DNA of 64,000 bases, taken from NCBI RefSeq assembly GCF_030027245.1, contig NZ_JASERT010000001.1, positions 889,001-953,000 of the forward strand, written 5' to 3'. Shown one piece after another: positions 52,351-61,570 of this stretch. The stretch comes from Asticcacaulis sp. EMRT-3. Lineage in GTDB: Bacteria; Pseudomonadota; Alphaproteobacteria; Caulobacterales; Caulobacteraceae. The notes beneath the pieces are model-generated. The model was not told where the DNA came from. It saw only the letters and a program-made list of their open reading frames with translations, and searched no databases. Every line of letters begins with the position of its first letter. Position 1 is the first letter of the stretch. Position numbers and translations under genes: made by a program.

Positions 52351-54072
52351 CTATACCGTTGCTTCGCCTCCGCCGAAGCGTTCGGCCCATTCCGCCACCT
52401 GTTCGTCCTCGATCTTTTTGAACAGAACCTCGCCCGAAGCGATCTGCCGCCCGCCATGAAGCCGGTTCAGTTCGACGCGCGCATCGCCTGTGGGCCAGTC
52501 CAGCGGCAGCTCAGCGCCGACACAGGCGGCGATCCTGACCGCCGTAAAAGGAATCAGCGGCTGGGCCAGGGCGGCGTACAAACGCACCAGATTGAGCCCA
52601 TGACGCACGATGACGCCAGCGCGTGTCACATCGGTTTTAAACGCCGTCCACGGCGCGGCTTCCTGAAGATATTCATTGCCCAGCACCCAGATGCGACGCA
52701 CGGCCTGGGCGGCCTTGCGCATCTCCATCGCCTCGAAAGCGTCTGCCGCCTCGGCCAGCAAGGCGGAGAGATCGGCATAGAGCTTTTCTTCCAGAGGCCC
52801 CGCCTCGCCGCCTTCGGGCACGCAGCCTGCGAATTTCGACTCGGTGAACTTGGTGATGCGGTTGACGAAATTGCCGAGTACATCGGCCAGATCCTTGTTC
52901 ACCGTGGTCTGGAACTGCTCCCAGGTGAAGGACGAATCCGAGCTTTCCGGCGAATTGGCGATCAGATACCAGCGCCAGTAATCGGCGGGCAAAAGCTCCA
53001 GCGCCTGATCCATGAAGACGCCGCGGTTCATCGAGGTCGAGAACTTGCCGCCATACCAGTTCAGCCAGTTGAACGCCTTCAGCGTATCGACCATCTTCCA
53101 CGGTTCGCCCGACCCCAGAATCGTGGCCGGGAAGCTGACCGTATGGAAGGCGACATTGTCCTTGCCCATGAATTCGACATAGCGGACATCTTCCGCCCCC
53201 GCATCGAGCCGCCACCAGCTTTTCCAGCCATCAGGATCGTTATGTGCATCGAACATCTCGCGCGTGGCGGCGATATATTCGATGGGCGCATCGAACCAGA
53301 CGTAAAACACCTTGTCCTCAAAGCCGGGGCGCGGCTGGCCATTCAGCCCCACCGGCACGCCCCATTTCAGGTCGCGCGTGATACCGCGGTCGATCAGCCC
53401 TTCTTCGAGGTGCTTGTTGGCGATAGAAAGCGCCAAAGGCGGCCAGTTGCCGTGCGAACCGATCCAGGCGCGCAATTGCGGCTCGACCTTAGTTTGCAAC
53501 AGATACAGGTGGCGCGTATCGCGCACTTCCAGATTACGCGAACCCGACACCGCCGAATAGGGATTGATCAGGTCGGTGGGGTCGAGCAGCCGCCCGCAAT
53601 TGTCGCACTGGTCGCCGCGCGCCTTGTCGTAGCCGCAATGCGGACAGGTGCCTTCGACATAGCGGTCGGGCAGGAAGCGGCCGTCATCGATGGAATAGAC
53701 CATCTTATCGACGCGCTCTTCGATCAGGCCATTGCGGTCGAGCGCCGCGCAAAAGTCTTGCGTCAGTTCGCGGTTTTGCGGCGACGATGAACGCCCGAAC
53801 CAGTCATAACTCAGACCGAAGGCCTCACCGGCCTTTTTCTGAATCTCGTGCTGTTCATCGCAATAGGTGCGCACATCCTGACCGGCCTTGGCGGCGGCCA
53901 GTTCGGCAGGCGTGCCGTGTTCGTCGGTGGCGCAGATATAAAGCACATCTTCGCCGCGCGCCCGCTGAAACCGCGCAAACACGTCGGCAGGCAGCATGGA
54001 TCCGGCCAGATTGCCCAGATGCTTGATGCCGTTGATGTAGGGAAGCGCGGAGGTGATCAGGATGCGGGACAT
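52351..54072 (-). CDS. metG: methionyl-tRNA synthetase
   Basis: This 573-residue class I synthetase has an HLGN version of the HIGH motif ([11 protein letters not shown]), a zinc finger with CPHCG...CDNCG near residues 145-160, and an FSTSMNRG form of the KMSKS loop. The anticodon-binding domain follows; the C-terminal EMAP-like dimerisation domain is absent. The short form is common in alphaproteobacteria. tRNA-Thr lies upstream on the other strand. Confidence 0.95.
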   Translation of the reverse strand: MSRILITSALPYINGIKHLGNLAGSMLPADVFARFQRARGEDVLYICATDEHGTPAELAAAKAGQDVRTYCDEQHEIQKKAGEAFGLSYDWFGRSSSPQNRELTQDFCAALDRNGLIEERVDKMVYSIDDGRFLPDRYVEGTCPHCGYDKARGDQCDNCGRLLDPTDLINPYSAVSGSRNLEVRDTRHLYLLQTKVEPQLRAWIGSHGNWPPLALSIANKHLEEGLIDRGITRDLKWGVPVGLNGQPRPGFEDKVFYVWFDAPIEYIAATREMFDAHNDPDGWKSWWRLDAGAEDVRYVEFMGKDNVAFHTVSFPATILGSGEPWKMVDTLKAFNWLNWYGGKFSTSMNRGVFMDQALELLPADYWRWYLIANSPESSDSSFTWEQFQTTVNKDLADVLGNFVNRITKFTESKFAGCVPEGGEAGPLEEKLYADLSALLAEAADAFEAMEMRKAAQAVRRIWVLGNEYLQEAAPWTAFKTDVTRAGVIVRHGLNLVRLYAALAQPLIPFTAVRIAACVGAELPLDWPTGDARVELNRLHGGRQIASGEVLFKKIEDEQVAEWAERFGGGEATV

Positions 54073-54223
54073 TTACAGCTCGGAATGAAGGGGTGCTGGC
54101 GTCATAAACCATTTTGGCCGCGAGCATATAGGCATAGTTCGCAAAAAATCCACTCAAGCCGTATAGACAAGCCGGATCGACCCCGGCATAAGGGCGCCGG
54201 GTCTGGCAGACCCTGAGAGATAA

Positions 54224-54299
54224 GCCGGTTTAGCTCAGTTGGTAGAGCAGTTGTTTTGTAAACATCAGGTCACGAGTTCGAATCTTGTAACCGGCACCA
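54224..54299 (+). tRNA. tRNA-Thr (TGT anticodon)
   Basis: The 76-base sequence has acceptor GCCGGTT/AACCGGC, a D-arm AGCTCAGTTGGTAGAGC, an anticodon loop TTTGTAA (anticodon TGT, reads ACA), a T-arm CACGAGTTCGAATCTTG and an encoded CCA. Confidence 0.96.
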
Positions 54300-54648
54300 A
54301 GCTTTTAGCTTTAAAATCAATATGATACGAATTTTTCAGAAGTGTACATTAGCAGAACAAAAGCTCATGTGTGAGCCTCACACATCTTCTATGTGTGAGC
54401 ATATGGCTTAGGCCACCGCAGGCGGATGGCTGATCGTTCTTCTGTCCCTCGGCGTCGCCCTTATGGGCATTGCCAAGCAAACCGGTCTTTTCCTGACAGG
54501 GCGCTGAAGGGCAATAGAGGCTGGGGCTGACTCGTCGAATAGATTGTGCCCACAGCATGAACGCGCGGCTGATGTGCCGCTTCGTATTGTTTGCTTACAG
54601 CCGGTCGAACTATGTCTTTAGAAGTGTATATCATCAAGGAGACAAGCT
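54300..54648. other. gene-poor stretch after tRNA-Thr
   Basis: The 349 bases hold no convincing gene. A perfect small dyad (ATGTGTGAG-C-CTCACACAT) lies at 54367-54385. A 35-codon frame starting at 54403 (ATG GCT TAG then a hydrophobic stretch) has a stop at its third codon and looks like a remnant or chance. A ribosome site and promoter for the next gene lie at the right end. Confidence 0.5.
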
Positions 54649-54909
54649 ATGGCCGCGATCCTTTTTCATCTGATTGATAATAATACAGGCGAAGCGGTTT
54701 ACGCCTCAGATTCTTTCCGCTTTCTCGATGTCCCCCTGCCCAACCATATCATCCATGATGATGTGCTGCGCGAACGCTATGGCGCGCCCGCCATCGTCGA
54801 TCGCGTCGAAAATGCGCCCGATGGTTCGATCCATGTCTATATCGACGCGCTGGAAGAACAGCGCAATGCAGATGCCATCGACACAGATCAGGCCTACCGA
54901 CGCTCGTAA
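54649..54909 (+). CDS. hypothetical small protein
   Basis: This 86-residue soluble protein has a strong AAGGAGACAAGC site and normal codon use. It starts MAAILFHLIDNNTGEAVYAS and ends in an acidic stretch. I recognise no family. It lies between tRNA-Thr and a cytochrome c gene, with no operon evident. Confidence 0.65.
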   Translation: MAAILFHLIDNNTGEAVYASDSFRFLDVPLPNHIIHDDVLRERYGAPAIVDRVENAPDGSIHVYIDALEEQRNADAIDTDQAYRRS

Positions 54910-55008
54910 ATTTTTACGATTTTACCCGCCTCTTTTTTGCATCCGGGGCTAGCCATATGGTGCATAGCGGCCTAAAACCGGGAGCGAACCGCTTGAAGAG
55001 GTGCGCAT

Positions 55009-55548
55009 ATGATCAAGGTTTCTCTGGCCCTAACCGTCGCTGTTTGTCTGGCCCTGACCGGTTGCAACCGCTCCGCGCCAACGACCGCCGATAATGACAG
55101 CGGCGTCGAGATGAGCACGTCCGACCCGGTGGATTATACCGCCGCGCAAAAGGCCGCGATCCAGGCCACATTCCCGGCCCCCTATAATACGGCCGATTTG
55201 GCTGACGGCGAAAAGCAGTTCAAAAAGTGCCAGTCCTGCCACACGATCACGCCGGACAAGATGAATCTGACCGGGCCGCACCTGTACGGCGTCTTTGGTC
55301 GTAAATCGGGCACAGCCCCTGGCTATCCGTTTACCGACGCCATGACGGCGCATAATGTGGTCTGGGGCTTCGATACGCTCAATACCTACCTCACCTCACC
55401 GCAAACTGTGGTTAAGGGCACCAAGATGGGCTTCCAGGGCCTGCCCGACGACAAGGCGCGTCACGACCTGATCGCCTATATCGCCTTGGAATCCCAGCCA
55501 CATCCTGAGGTCAGCAGCGTCAGTAGCGCCGCCACAAGCTCACAATAA
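55009..55548 (+). CDS. cytochrome c lipoprotein
   Basis: This 179-residue protein has a signal with lipobox (LALTGC), an acidic spacer, then a single class I cytochrome c domain. The heme motif is CQSCH and the distal Met lies in KGTKMGF; TGPHLYGVFGRKSG is also typical of membrane-anchored cytochromes of the c2/c552 type. The likely role is electron transfer to a terminal oxidase. A Ser/Thr-rich tail follows. Its last 29 bases overlap the end of the gene on the other strand. Confidence 0.9.
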   Translation: MIKVSLALTVAVCLALTGCNRSAPTTADNDSGVEMSTSDPVDYTAAQKAAIQATFPAPYNTADLADGEKQFKKCQSCHTITPDKMNLTGPHLYGVFGRKSGTAPGYPFTDAMTAHNVVWGFDTLNTYLTSPQTVVKGTKMGFQGLPDDKARHDLIAYIALESQPHPEVSSVSSAATSSQ

Positions 55549-56326
55549 ACGCATTGACGCGCGGCACATTGCGCCCGGCTGTTGTCTGGCGCAGGCCCAG
55601 TTGCAGGCTGGTTTTCTGACTTGCGCCCAGGCTGCGCACCACGCTCAGTTCGGTGTTGAGCCATTGCGCCTGATAACCGTTCTGCCGGTCAGCGCGACCG
55701 GAAAAAACCTGCGCCATCACCATCCAGCGTGGCGAAGGCTTAAGGCCCAATGTGCCCTCCAGTCGCCATTCATCCGGGTTGAATTGCCGAATATGGCGCG
55801 CCGCCTGAAGATCGATAAAGGCAGGGGTGCGGGCGATACGAAAATTCCTGCCGAGATAGATGCGCAGATCAAGATCAGTGCCCTGACGACCGAAAAGGTT
55901 GTCGTAATCACTGCGCCGCCCCTTGCCGAGCCCTTCAAGGCCGGCACCCACGGCCAGCACATAATCATTGCCGACATGGAGCGCATAGCGGCCATCGATC
56001 TCCAGCGAAGACAGGCCGGAGAACTTTATATTGTCCGTATTATAGACTTTAAAATTGAGCTTGGTCGCCAGTGAGAACCGCGATGTCACACCATGATCAA
56101 TATAGAGCGAAGCCTCCGTCTGACGCCAGTTGTCCAGAGGCGCATCGGCATGGCCTGTCGCATCATAGCCGCGCGAGGCACTCCCCGGTTCAAAACTGGC
56201 GATTATTTCGCTATGACCCGGATCCTCAGGCCACGCCGCTGCCCAGGCACCTGCCGCCCGACCCAGGCCACAGATGATTAAAATCGCGCTCAGCGCATAG
56301 CCGCCCCCGCCTCGCCATAAGCGCAT
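55520..56326 (-). CDS. exported beta-rich protein, outer-membrane barrel candidate
   Basis: This 268-residue protein has a signal peptide (ending near AWAAA), alternating polar and hydrophobic strands, frequent aromatic residues at strand ends and a C-terminal aromatic (LWRRY). This is the pattern of an outer-membrane beta-barrel. I recognise no named family. GGGGAAG precedes the ATG. It converges on and overlaps the cytochrome c gene by 29 bases. Confidence 0.65.
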   Translation of the reverse strand: MRLWRGGGGYALSAILIICGLGRAAGAWAAAWPEDPGHSEIIASFEPGSASRGYDATGHADAPLDNWRQTEASLYIDHGVTSRFSLATKLNFKVYNTDNIKFSGLSSLEIDGRYALHVGNDYVLAVGAGLEGLGKGRRSDYDNLFGRQGTDLDLRIYLGRNFRIARTPAFIDLQAARHIRQFNPDEWRLEGTLGLKPSPRWMVMAQVFSGRADRQNGYQAQWLNTELSVVRSLGASQKTSLQLGLRQTTAGRNVPRVNAFIVSLWRRY

Positions 56327-56378
56327 GGCCCGCTTCCCCTAATACGAGAAACGCACTCTACAATTTTACCGCACAGCG

Positions 56379-56885
56379 TCAAGCATACGTATCATCTGTG
56401 ACCATACGGACATAGAGCCTGCCTTCATAAATACGCTCGATCAGCACCTTCGCCTGCGTGGCTAAAAAATCCGTATCGGCATCCACCAGCACCGCCGGCC
56501 ATTCAACGCCGTCATACATGACCCGGCCCGTGCGTTCGCCACCGGTCACATCGAAGCCGCTCAAAACCTCGGCCTGCTTACCGACCAGCCGGATGTGCTG
56601 ATCATTGATGTCGGGGTGCGAAGCGCCCATTTTCAGGAAACGCCGCGTCAGCACGGTCATGACAAGGCTTAAGACGGCGAACACGATCACCTGGCCCGCC
56701 GTGGCGACGGGCGCACCGGTCAGGCAAATGACCGCCACCACTCCGGCGGCGGCGGCAGACCACAACAGCCATTGCGTACCCAGAAAAGCTTCGGTGGCCA
56801 GCAGGATCACGCCGAAGGTCAGCCATATCCAGAAGGCTTGCGTACCCACAGGCCCCGCCAGCCACAAGGCGGTCACGTCAGACAT
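56379..56885 (-). CDS. NfeD-family membrane protein
   Basis: This 168-residue protein has about four membrane segments and a C-terminal OB-fold domain (LVGKQAEVLSGFDVTGGERTGRVMYDG). It is encoded 9 bases downstream of the SPFH gene, which is the standard pair. NfeD proteins help organise SPFH assemblies in membranes. Confidence 0.9.
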   Translation of the reverse strand: MSDVTALWLAGPVGTQAFWIWLTFGVILLATEAFLGTQWLLWSAAAAGVVAVICLTGAPVATAGQVIVFAVLSLVMTVLTRRFLKMGASHPDINDQHIRLVGKQAEVLSGFDVTGGERTGRVMYDGVEWPAVLVDADTDFLATQAKVLIERIYEGRLYVRMVTDDTYA

Positions 56886-56894
56886 ATAAGCCCC

Positions 56895-57845
56895 CTATTT
56901 TCTGGCCGGAGACGGTTTGGACTCATCGCGGCCAAGGCCGCTGATCAGTTCCGACACGCCGCCGATGGTGGCGGCCAGCGACGACATATCGGCGGGCACG
57001 ATCAGGGTTTTGGTGTTGTTCGATTCGGCGAACTTGCCGAAGGCTTCAACATATTTTTGCGCCACGAAATAGTTGATGGCGTTGATGTCGCCCTTGGCTA
57101 TGGCTTGCGACACCATGTCTGTGGCTTTCGCCTCAGCCTCGGCAGAGCGTTCGCGCGCCTCAGCATCGCGGAAGGCGGCTTCGCGGCGCCCCTCGGCCTG
57201 CAACACCGCCGACTGTTTCGAGCCTTCGGCGCGCGCAATGGCGGCCTGCTTGTCGCCATCGGCTTCGATGATCAGGGCGCGACGCTCGCGCTCGGCCTTC
57301 ATCTGGCGCGCCATCGAATCGGTGATGTCGTGCGGCGGTTTCAGGTCCTTGATCTCGATGCGATTGACCTTGACGCCCCACGGCGACGTGGCGTGATCGA
57401 TGACATTGAGCAGGCGTGAATTGATCGAATCGCGCTGCGACAGCACGTCATCCAGATCCATCGAACCGACGACGGTACGCAGATTGGTCATGGAAAGCTG
57501 GGTAATGGCATTATCGAGATTATCGACGCGATAGGCGGCCAGAGCTGCGTCAATCACCTGGGTGAACACGATGCCATCGACGCGCACCACCACATTATCC
57601 TTAGTGATGACCTCCTGCTGCGGCACGTCGAACACGCGCTCCATCATATTGACGCGGCGACCGATCGCCTCAACGAAAGGTGTCAGGAAGCTGATGCCGG
57701 GCTTGAGCGTGCGCGTGTAACGCCCGAACTTTTCGACGGTAAATTCATGACCCTGCGGCACGATCTTGACGATGCTGGACACGATAAAAATCGCCAGCAT
57801 GAACAGAACAAAGATAAAAATGCCGAAAACCGACAGAGATTGCAT
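56895..57845 (-). CDS. SPFH/stomatin-like membrane protein (QmcA-like)
   Basis: This protein of about 316 residues has one N-terminal membrane segment ([19 protein letters not shown]), an SPFH domain ([29 protein letters not shown]) and an Ala/Glu/Arg-rich coiled coil with repeated EAR/AEA motifs. It would form membrane cages that can contain proteases such as FtsH. I chose the ATG at 57845 over an in-frame upstream start, because family members start here. The NfeD gene follows. Confidence 0.92.
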   Translation of the reverse strand: MQSLSVFGIFIFVLFMLAIFIVSSIVKIVPQGHEFTVEKFGRYTRTLKPGISFLTPFVEAIGRRVNMMERVFDVPQQEVITKDNVVVRVDGIVFTQVIDAALAAYRVDNLDNAITQLSMTNLRTVVGSMDLDDVLSQRDSINSRLLNVIDHATSPWGVKVNRIEIKDLKPPHDITDSMARQMKAERERRALIIEADGDKQAAIARAEGSKQSAVLQAEGRREAAFRDAEARERSAEAEAKATDMVSQAIAKGDINAINYFVAQKYVEAFGKFAESNNTKTLIVPADMSSLAATIGGVSELISGLGRDESKPSPARK

Positions 57846-57969
57846 GGATAGTCCCCGCAAAGGCTTTGGCCGGGCGGTATGCCCTTTCATCGCACGCCAA
57901 TTATACAGGGCCGCCACGCCGCTCCCTAGGGTAATCGGTAGCCTTGCGTCAAATCGGCGTTACCGACCA

Positions 57970-60558
57970 TCAGACGGCGCGCGCCGCCGCGTCTTCTGAC
58001 TTTTGGCGCGCCTCCAGCAGACGGCTCACCGTATCGATGAGCGTGTCCATCAGGATGGGTTTGGAAATATGCGCGTCCATGCCCGCCGCATAACAGGCCT
58101 CGATCTGATCCTGCATGGCGTCGGCGGTCAGGGCCACGATTGGCACATGACGGCCGGGCGCTTCACTGGCGCGGAAAATGCGTGTCGCCTCCAGTCCATT
58201 CAGCCGTGGCATATTGATGTCCATCAGCACCAGATCAAAGCGCGACATATCCTGATCGAGCGCCTCCTGACCGTCCACCACTTCGATGACATTGAAACCG
58301 AAGGGTTCAAGGAAAAGCCGCGCCACCTTGCGATTGACCGGATGATCGTCCACGAGCAGGATTTGCAGGCTGGAGGCGCTTTCCGGCACGGTCTCAGCGG
58401 GTTCGGGAACCACAATGTCTTCCGGCATATCCGCCACAACCACGTCTCCCGCCTCAAACGTCATGACAAAGACCGATCCCGCGCCCTCCTCACTGGTAAC
58501 AGTCAGGTGCCCGCCCATCAGTTCGGCCAGACGGCGGCTGATATTGAGCCCAAGCCCGGTGCCGCCATAGGTATGGGACGTCATGGCGTCGGCCTGGCTA
58601 TAGGCGTCAAAAAGCTTGGTGAGCGTGGCTGCGTTCATACCGATGCCGCTATCGTGCACCTCGACGCGCACGAAATAGCCGCCCGGTTTGCGCTCAGCCG
58701 ACACCACAATGCGCACCGAACCTTTTTCGGTGAATTTGATCGCATTGGACACCAGATTCGACAGGCATTGATAAACGCGCAGAATATCAAAACTCATCGG
58801 CATAATGGCATTGGCCTTGAATTCACTGGTCAGGGTCACGGCCTTGCCGACGAGCAGCGAACTATAGGTATTGATGACGCGATCCACCATATCCTTCATA
58901 TTGGACGGGGTCGGCGCCAGTTCGATATGGTCGGCTTCGATGCGCGACATATCGAGCACATCATTAAGCAGCACCATCAGGGTCTGGCCGGAATCGAGCA
59001 ATATCTCAACCTGTTCGCGCTGGCCTGCACTCAGATTCTCTTTCTTGAGCGTCTGAGCCATACCGAGCACGCCATTGAGCGGCGTGCGCAATTCGTGGCT
59101 CATCACAGCCAGAAAACGCGACTTGGCCGCATTGGCGGCCTCGGCATGGGCGCGGGCATCACTCAGGCGCATCTGCATCCGGCGCATACGGATCGCCCAT
59201 AAAAGCCCGCCCAGCAGGATCACCACCAGCAACAAAGCGATCAGCACGGCGGCGGCCAGCAGCATGTGGCCCATCTGCACCTGACGAACCAGCAACCGGC
59301 TCTCGGCCGTCTTGCTGTCCAGTTCCTTGCGCAGCGCCTTATACATGCTCTGAACGGAGTCCGCCCGTACCGCTTCATCACGCTTGAACTGTATCCGCGA
59401 CCATTCATAAAGAGTATTAAATGCCGCACCTTTATGCCCTTCCGCCTTGAGAAGAAAAGCTTCTATGCCCTGCTCAAACAGCTTATCGTGCGGATTGATG
59501 GGATCCGGCGCAGAACGAATTTTAGCCAGATAAAAGCGCGTTTTAGCAATGTCGCCCAGGTGCGCGTAGGCCTTGGTCAGTAATTGCAACTTACTATAGT
59601 CGAGAAAATTAGATACCTGCCCTGCGGCGACAGAAGAGCCGGACAGACAGGTTATGACGGCCTGATCTTTTTGCGCCGCGTCTTCCACATTGGCGCACAA
59701 GAATTCATCCCAGGTCTTTAAACCCGTCACGTCATATTTTTTCACATAATAGGCATGTAATTGTTGAAATTTTTCGGCAATAGGCAGGTCATTTTCTTTA
59801 GCTGCCCAGAAAGCGATATCGTAGACCGTGTCCATTTTTTGCGAAAAAAAGGCATTCTTATCGAGCAGTTTGGCGATCGCATACATATGATTGGCATAGG
59901 AATCATTGTCACCTACAGAAATCACAGAGTAAGCCGTCACCTGATGGGCCACCATCAAAAGCGGGGCCGCATCGGAACCCGCCGCATTCAGCCGAACAAT
60001 AAGCTTGTCGCCCATATCAATGGCGTCGGCCCATTGCTGAAAATGCTGTAACTGCCGGACACGTTCGGTAATGGCTATGTTTTGCAATGCCGCATCGGGC
60101 ATTGTCATATAGGCAGTCCATTCACGCTCGCTCAGGCTGGTAAAGCCGTCGCTTTCATTCTGATAGGTCTGGTACATGAGGCGCGCCAGCACATCGAGAT
60201 TGGCATCACTGTCCTTTTGCGCCTGCGCCATGATCCGCGCGTGCCAGGCCTGGAACCTGGCGTCATTATGATCGTTTTTATAAGCATAGAGAACACGCCA
60301 CAGGGCATAAAGACGCGCATCCCCATTCAGCCGCAAAGCCTGTTGGCCAAACTTGTCGACTTCATTCTGGCTGTAAATAAAGGGTTTTGCAGAGATCAGA
60401 TTATAAATCGCCACAAGCTTGGCATGGTGTGGCGAAGGATAGTCATTGTCGGCGAAACTCGTTTGCGCGAACAGCATGCCGAGCACGAGCAAAACGGCGC
60501 AAAGTCCATTTCTGAAACCCCGCGCCGTAATTGCAGACATGAATTTTGAGCGACCCAT
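57970..60558 (-). CDS. hybrid histidine kinase with large periplasmic sensor
   Basis: This 862-residue protein has an N-terminal hydrophobic signal/anchor (about 14-36), a periplasmic domain of about 390 residues, a membrane segment near 431-456, a short coiled coil, then HisKA with the phosphorylated His near 488 (MSHELRTP). HATPase has an N-box (NLVSNAIKF) and GTGLGL, and a receiver domain ends the protein with Asp near 780 (LMDINMP). The periplasmic part is helical and rich in Ala and Asp, somewhat TPR-like, with Cys in the second half. The ATG at 60558 has GGAGG five bases upstream. The ligand and target are unknown; the downstream partner is not adjacent. Confidence 0.93.
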   Translation of the reverse strand: MGRSKFMSAITARGFRNGLCAVLLVLGMLFAQTSFADNDYPSPHHAKLVAIYNLISAKPFIYSQNEVDKFGQQALRLNGDARLYALWRVLYAYKNDHNDARFQAWHARIMAQAQKDSDANLDVLARLMYQTYQNESDGFTSLSEREWTAYMTMPDAALQNIAITERVRQLQHFQQWADAIDMGDKLIVRLNAAGSDAAPLLMVAHQVTAYSVISVGDNDSYANHMYAIAKLLDKNAFFSQKMDTVYDIAFWAAKENDLPIAEKFQQLHAYYVKKYDVTGLKTWDEFLCANVEDAAQKDQAVITCLSGSSVAAGQVSNFLDYSKLQLLTKAYAHLGDIAKTRFYLAKIRSAPDPINPHDKLFEQGIEAFLLKAEGHKGAAFNTLYEWSRIQFKRDEAVRADSVQSMYKALRKELDSKTAESRLLVRQVQMGHMLLAAAVLIALLLVVILLGGLLWAIRMRRMQMRLSDARAHAEAANAAKSRFLAVMSHELRTPLNGVLGMAQTLKKENLSAGQREQVEILLDSGQTLMVLLNDVLDMSRIEADHIELAPTPSNMKDMVDRVINTYSSLLVGKAVTLTSEFKANAIMPMSFDILRVYQCLSNLVSNAIKFTEKGSVRIVVSAERKPGGYFVRVEVHDSGIGMNAATLTKLFDAYSQADAMTSHTYGGTGLGLNISRRLAELMGGHLTVTSEEGAGSVFVMTFEAGDVVVADMPEDIVVPEPAETVPESASSLQILLVDDHPVNRKVARLFLEPFGFNVIEVVDGQEALDQDMSRFDLVLMDINMPRLNGLEATRIFRASEAPGRHVPIVALTADAMQDQIEACYAAGMDAHISKPILMDTLIDTVSRLLEARQKSEDAAARAV

Positions 60559-60695
60559 GTCGCCTCCGCGTTACCCTGGCTCTCCATTAGATCGCAAAGA
60601 CCTTAGGATTCGCTTAAGCGGTACGGTAAGGCTGGAAGAGGGTCAAAGGATGTGGTGCAAGGCACTCATACACGCTTGCACCTAGTGCCGTTTGC

Positions 60696-60833
60696 TTACA
60701 GCGGGCTGGCGCAAGAGCAGCCATATTCCTGCGAGCAGTTGCAGCTCGGCAGAGCATGTGCAACGGCCTGAGTATAGGCAAAGGCAGAGCCAGCAGCAGC
60801 GAGGACAGCGAGAGCCAGAACGATTTTTTTCAT
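60696..60833 (-). CDS. 45-residue secreted Cys-rich peptide
   Basis: The 46-codon frame gives a signal peptide of about 19 residues (a Lys-rich n-region and a Leu/Ala core ending in GSAFA) and then a mature peptide of about 26 residues. The mature part has two CxC pairs, CNC and CSC, separated by five residues. AAGGAGTTCTC lies just before the ATG. The start, signal and ribosome site together make a real gene likely, although it is too short for the usual gene caller. It could bind metal or form disulfides. No immunity or export gene is adjacent, so a bacteriocin is not favoured. Confidence 0.75.
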   Translation of the reverse strand: MKKIVLALAVLAAAGSAFAYTQAVAHALPSCNCSQEYGCSCASPL

Positions 60834-60988
60834 GAGAGAACTCCTTAAGGGACACAACCAAACCATCACCCGTCCAGTTTTTTACTGAACACGGCGTAAC
60901 GCGATACATGCCTGGGAACCCATGATCGGGTATTTTATGGGAATGCACAGCGTAACGGTAGCTGTGACTATTTGAGTCAGCTCTCCGT

Positions 60989-61004
60989 TAACGTTTTATT
61001 AACC
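60989..61004. promoter_or_regulatory. CtrA-type box
   Basis: TTAA-CGTTTTA-TTAAC is an exact match to the CtrA consensus TTAA-N7-TTAAC of Caulobacterales. It lies about 155 bases upstream of the Cys-rich peptide gene (minus strand). A second dyad, TTAACCAT/ATGGTTAA, overlaps its right half. Binding is inferred from the sequence. Confidence 0.65.
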
Positions 61005-61104
61005 ATGTTTTTATGGTTAACGCAATGCGGGATTGATTATCTGGCGCGTAATCGCCATGTTTTCACTTTATTGGGGAATAAAACTGACCTCAGACCTTAT
61101 TCCG

Positions 61105-61512
61105 TCAGGTCTTCGAGCGCAAAAGCACGTCGCGCAAATCCGCGCGGCTCACCATGTCCAGAGCCGCCTCAAATGGTACAAACACGGCCTGATCGGCATC
61201 ATCGCCTGCCCTCGGCTCGCCCGACATCCAGTCGGCAGCGTAATCGATCAGGATGTAATGAAAATCCGCTTCGATCATCTCATAAACCGCCAGCAGTTCG
61301 CCAATTTCCGCCACGACGCCTGTTTCTTCCCGCAGTTCGCGCAAAGCTGCCGTCTTCAGGCTCTCGCCATGTTCCACCTTGCCGCCGGGAATCGACCATT
61401 CTCCCTGTCGTGGGGCGCGCCCGCGCCGAATCAGCAGCACGTCTCGGCCGCGACGGCACACCACGCCGACCGCCGGAACCGGATACAGGCCGGATATAGG
61501 TTTTGCTTGCAC
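61105..61512 (-). CDS. Nudix hydrolase (MutT/NudA-like)
   Basis: This protein of about 135 residues has a complete Nudix box (GX5EX7REUXEEXGU, near 44-66) and a PGG before it. The N-terminal VPAVGVVCRRGRDVLLIRRG is typical of the cytosolic ADP-ribose or sugar-nucleotide group. I chose the GTG at 61512, preceded by GAGGGG at seven bases; a longer reading frame overlaps the divergent gene. It hydrolyses nucleoside diphosphate derivatives; the substrate is unknown. Confidence 0.88.
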   Translation of the reverse strand: MQAKPISGLYPVPAVGVVCRRGRDVLLIRRGRAPRQGEWSIPGGKVEHGESLKTAALRELREETGVVAEIGELLAVYEMIEADFHYILIDYAADWMSGEPRAGDDADQAVFVPFEAALDMVSRADLRDVLLRSKT

Positions 61513-61570
61513 TTGCCGCCCCTCTCGCTTAACGCAACATCGCGTCTCTATCCTAGCCAGGTTCCCGCCC

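Noticed and set aside
54403..54507. Amber read-through (pyrrolysine-like) peptide.
   Set aside because: One TAG in a 35-codon frame is not evidence of recoding, and no suppressor tRNA or synthetase is present in the window.
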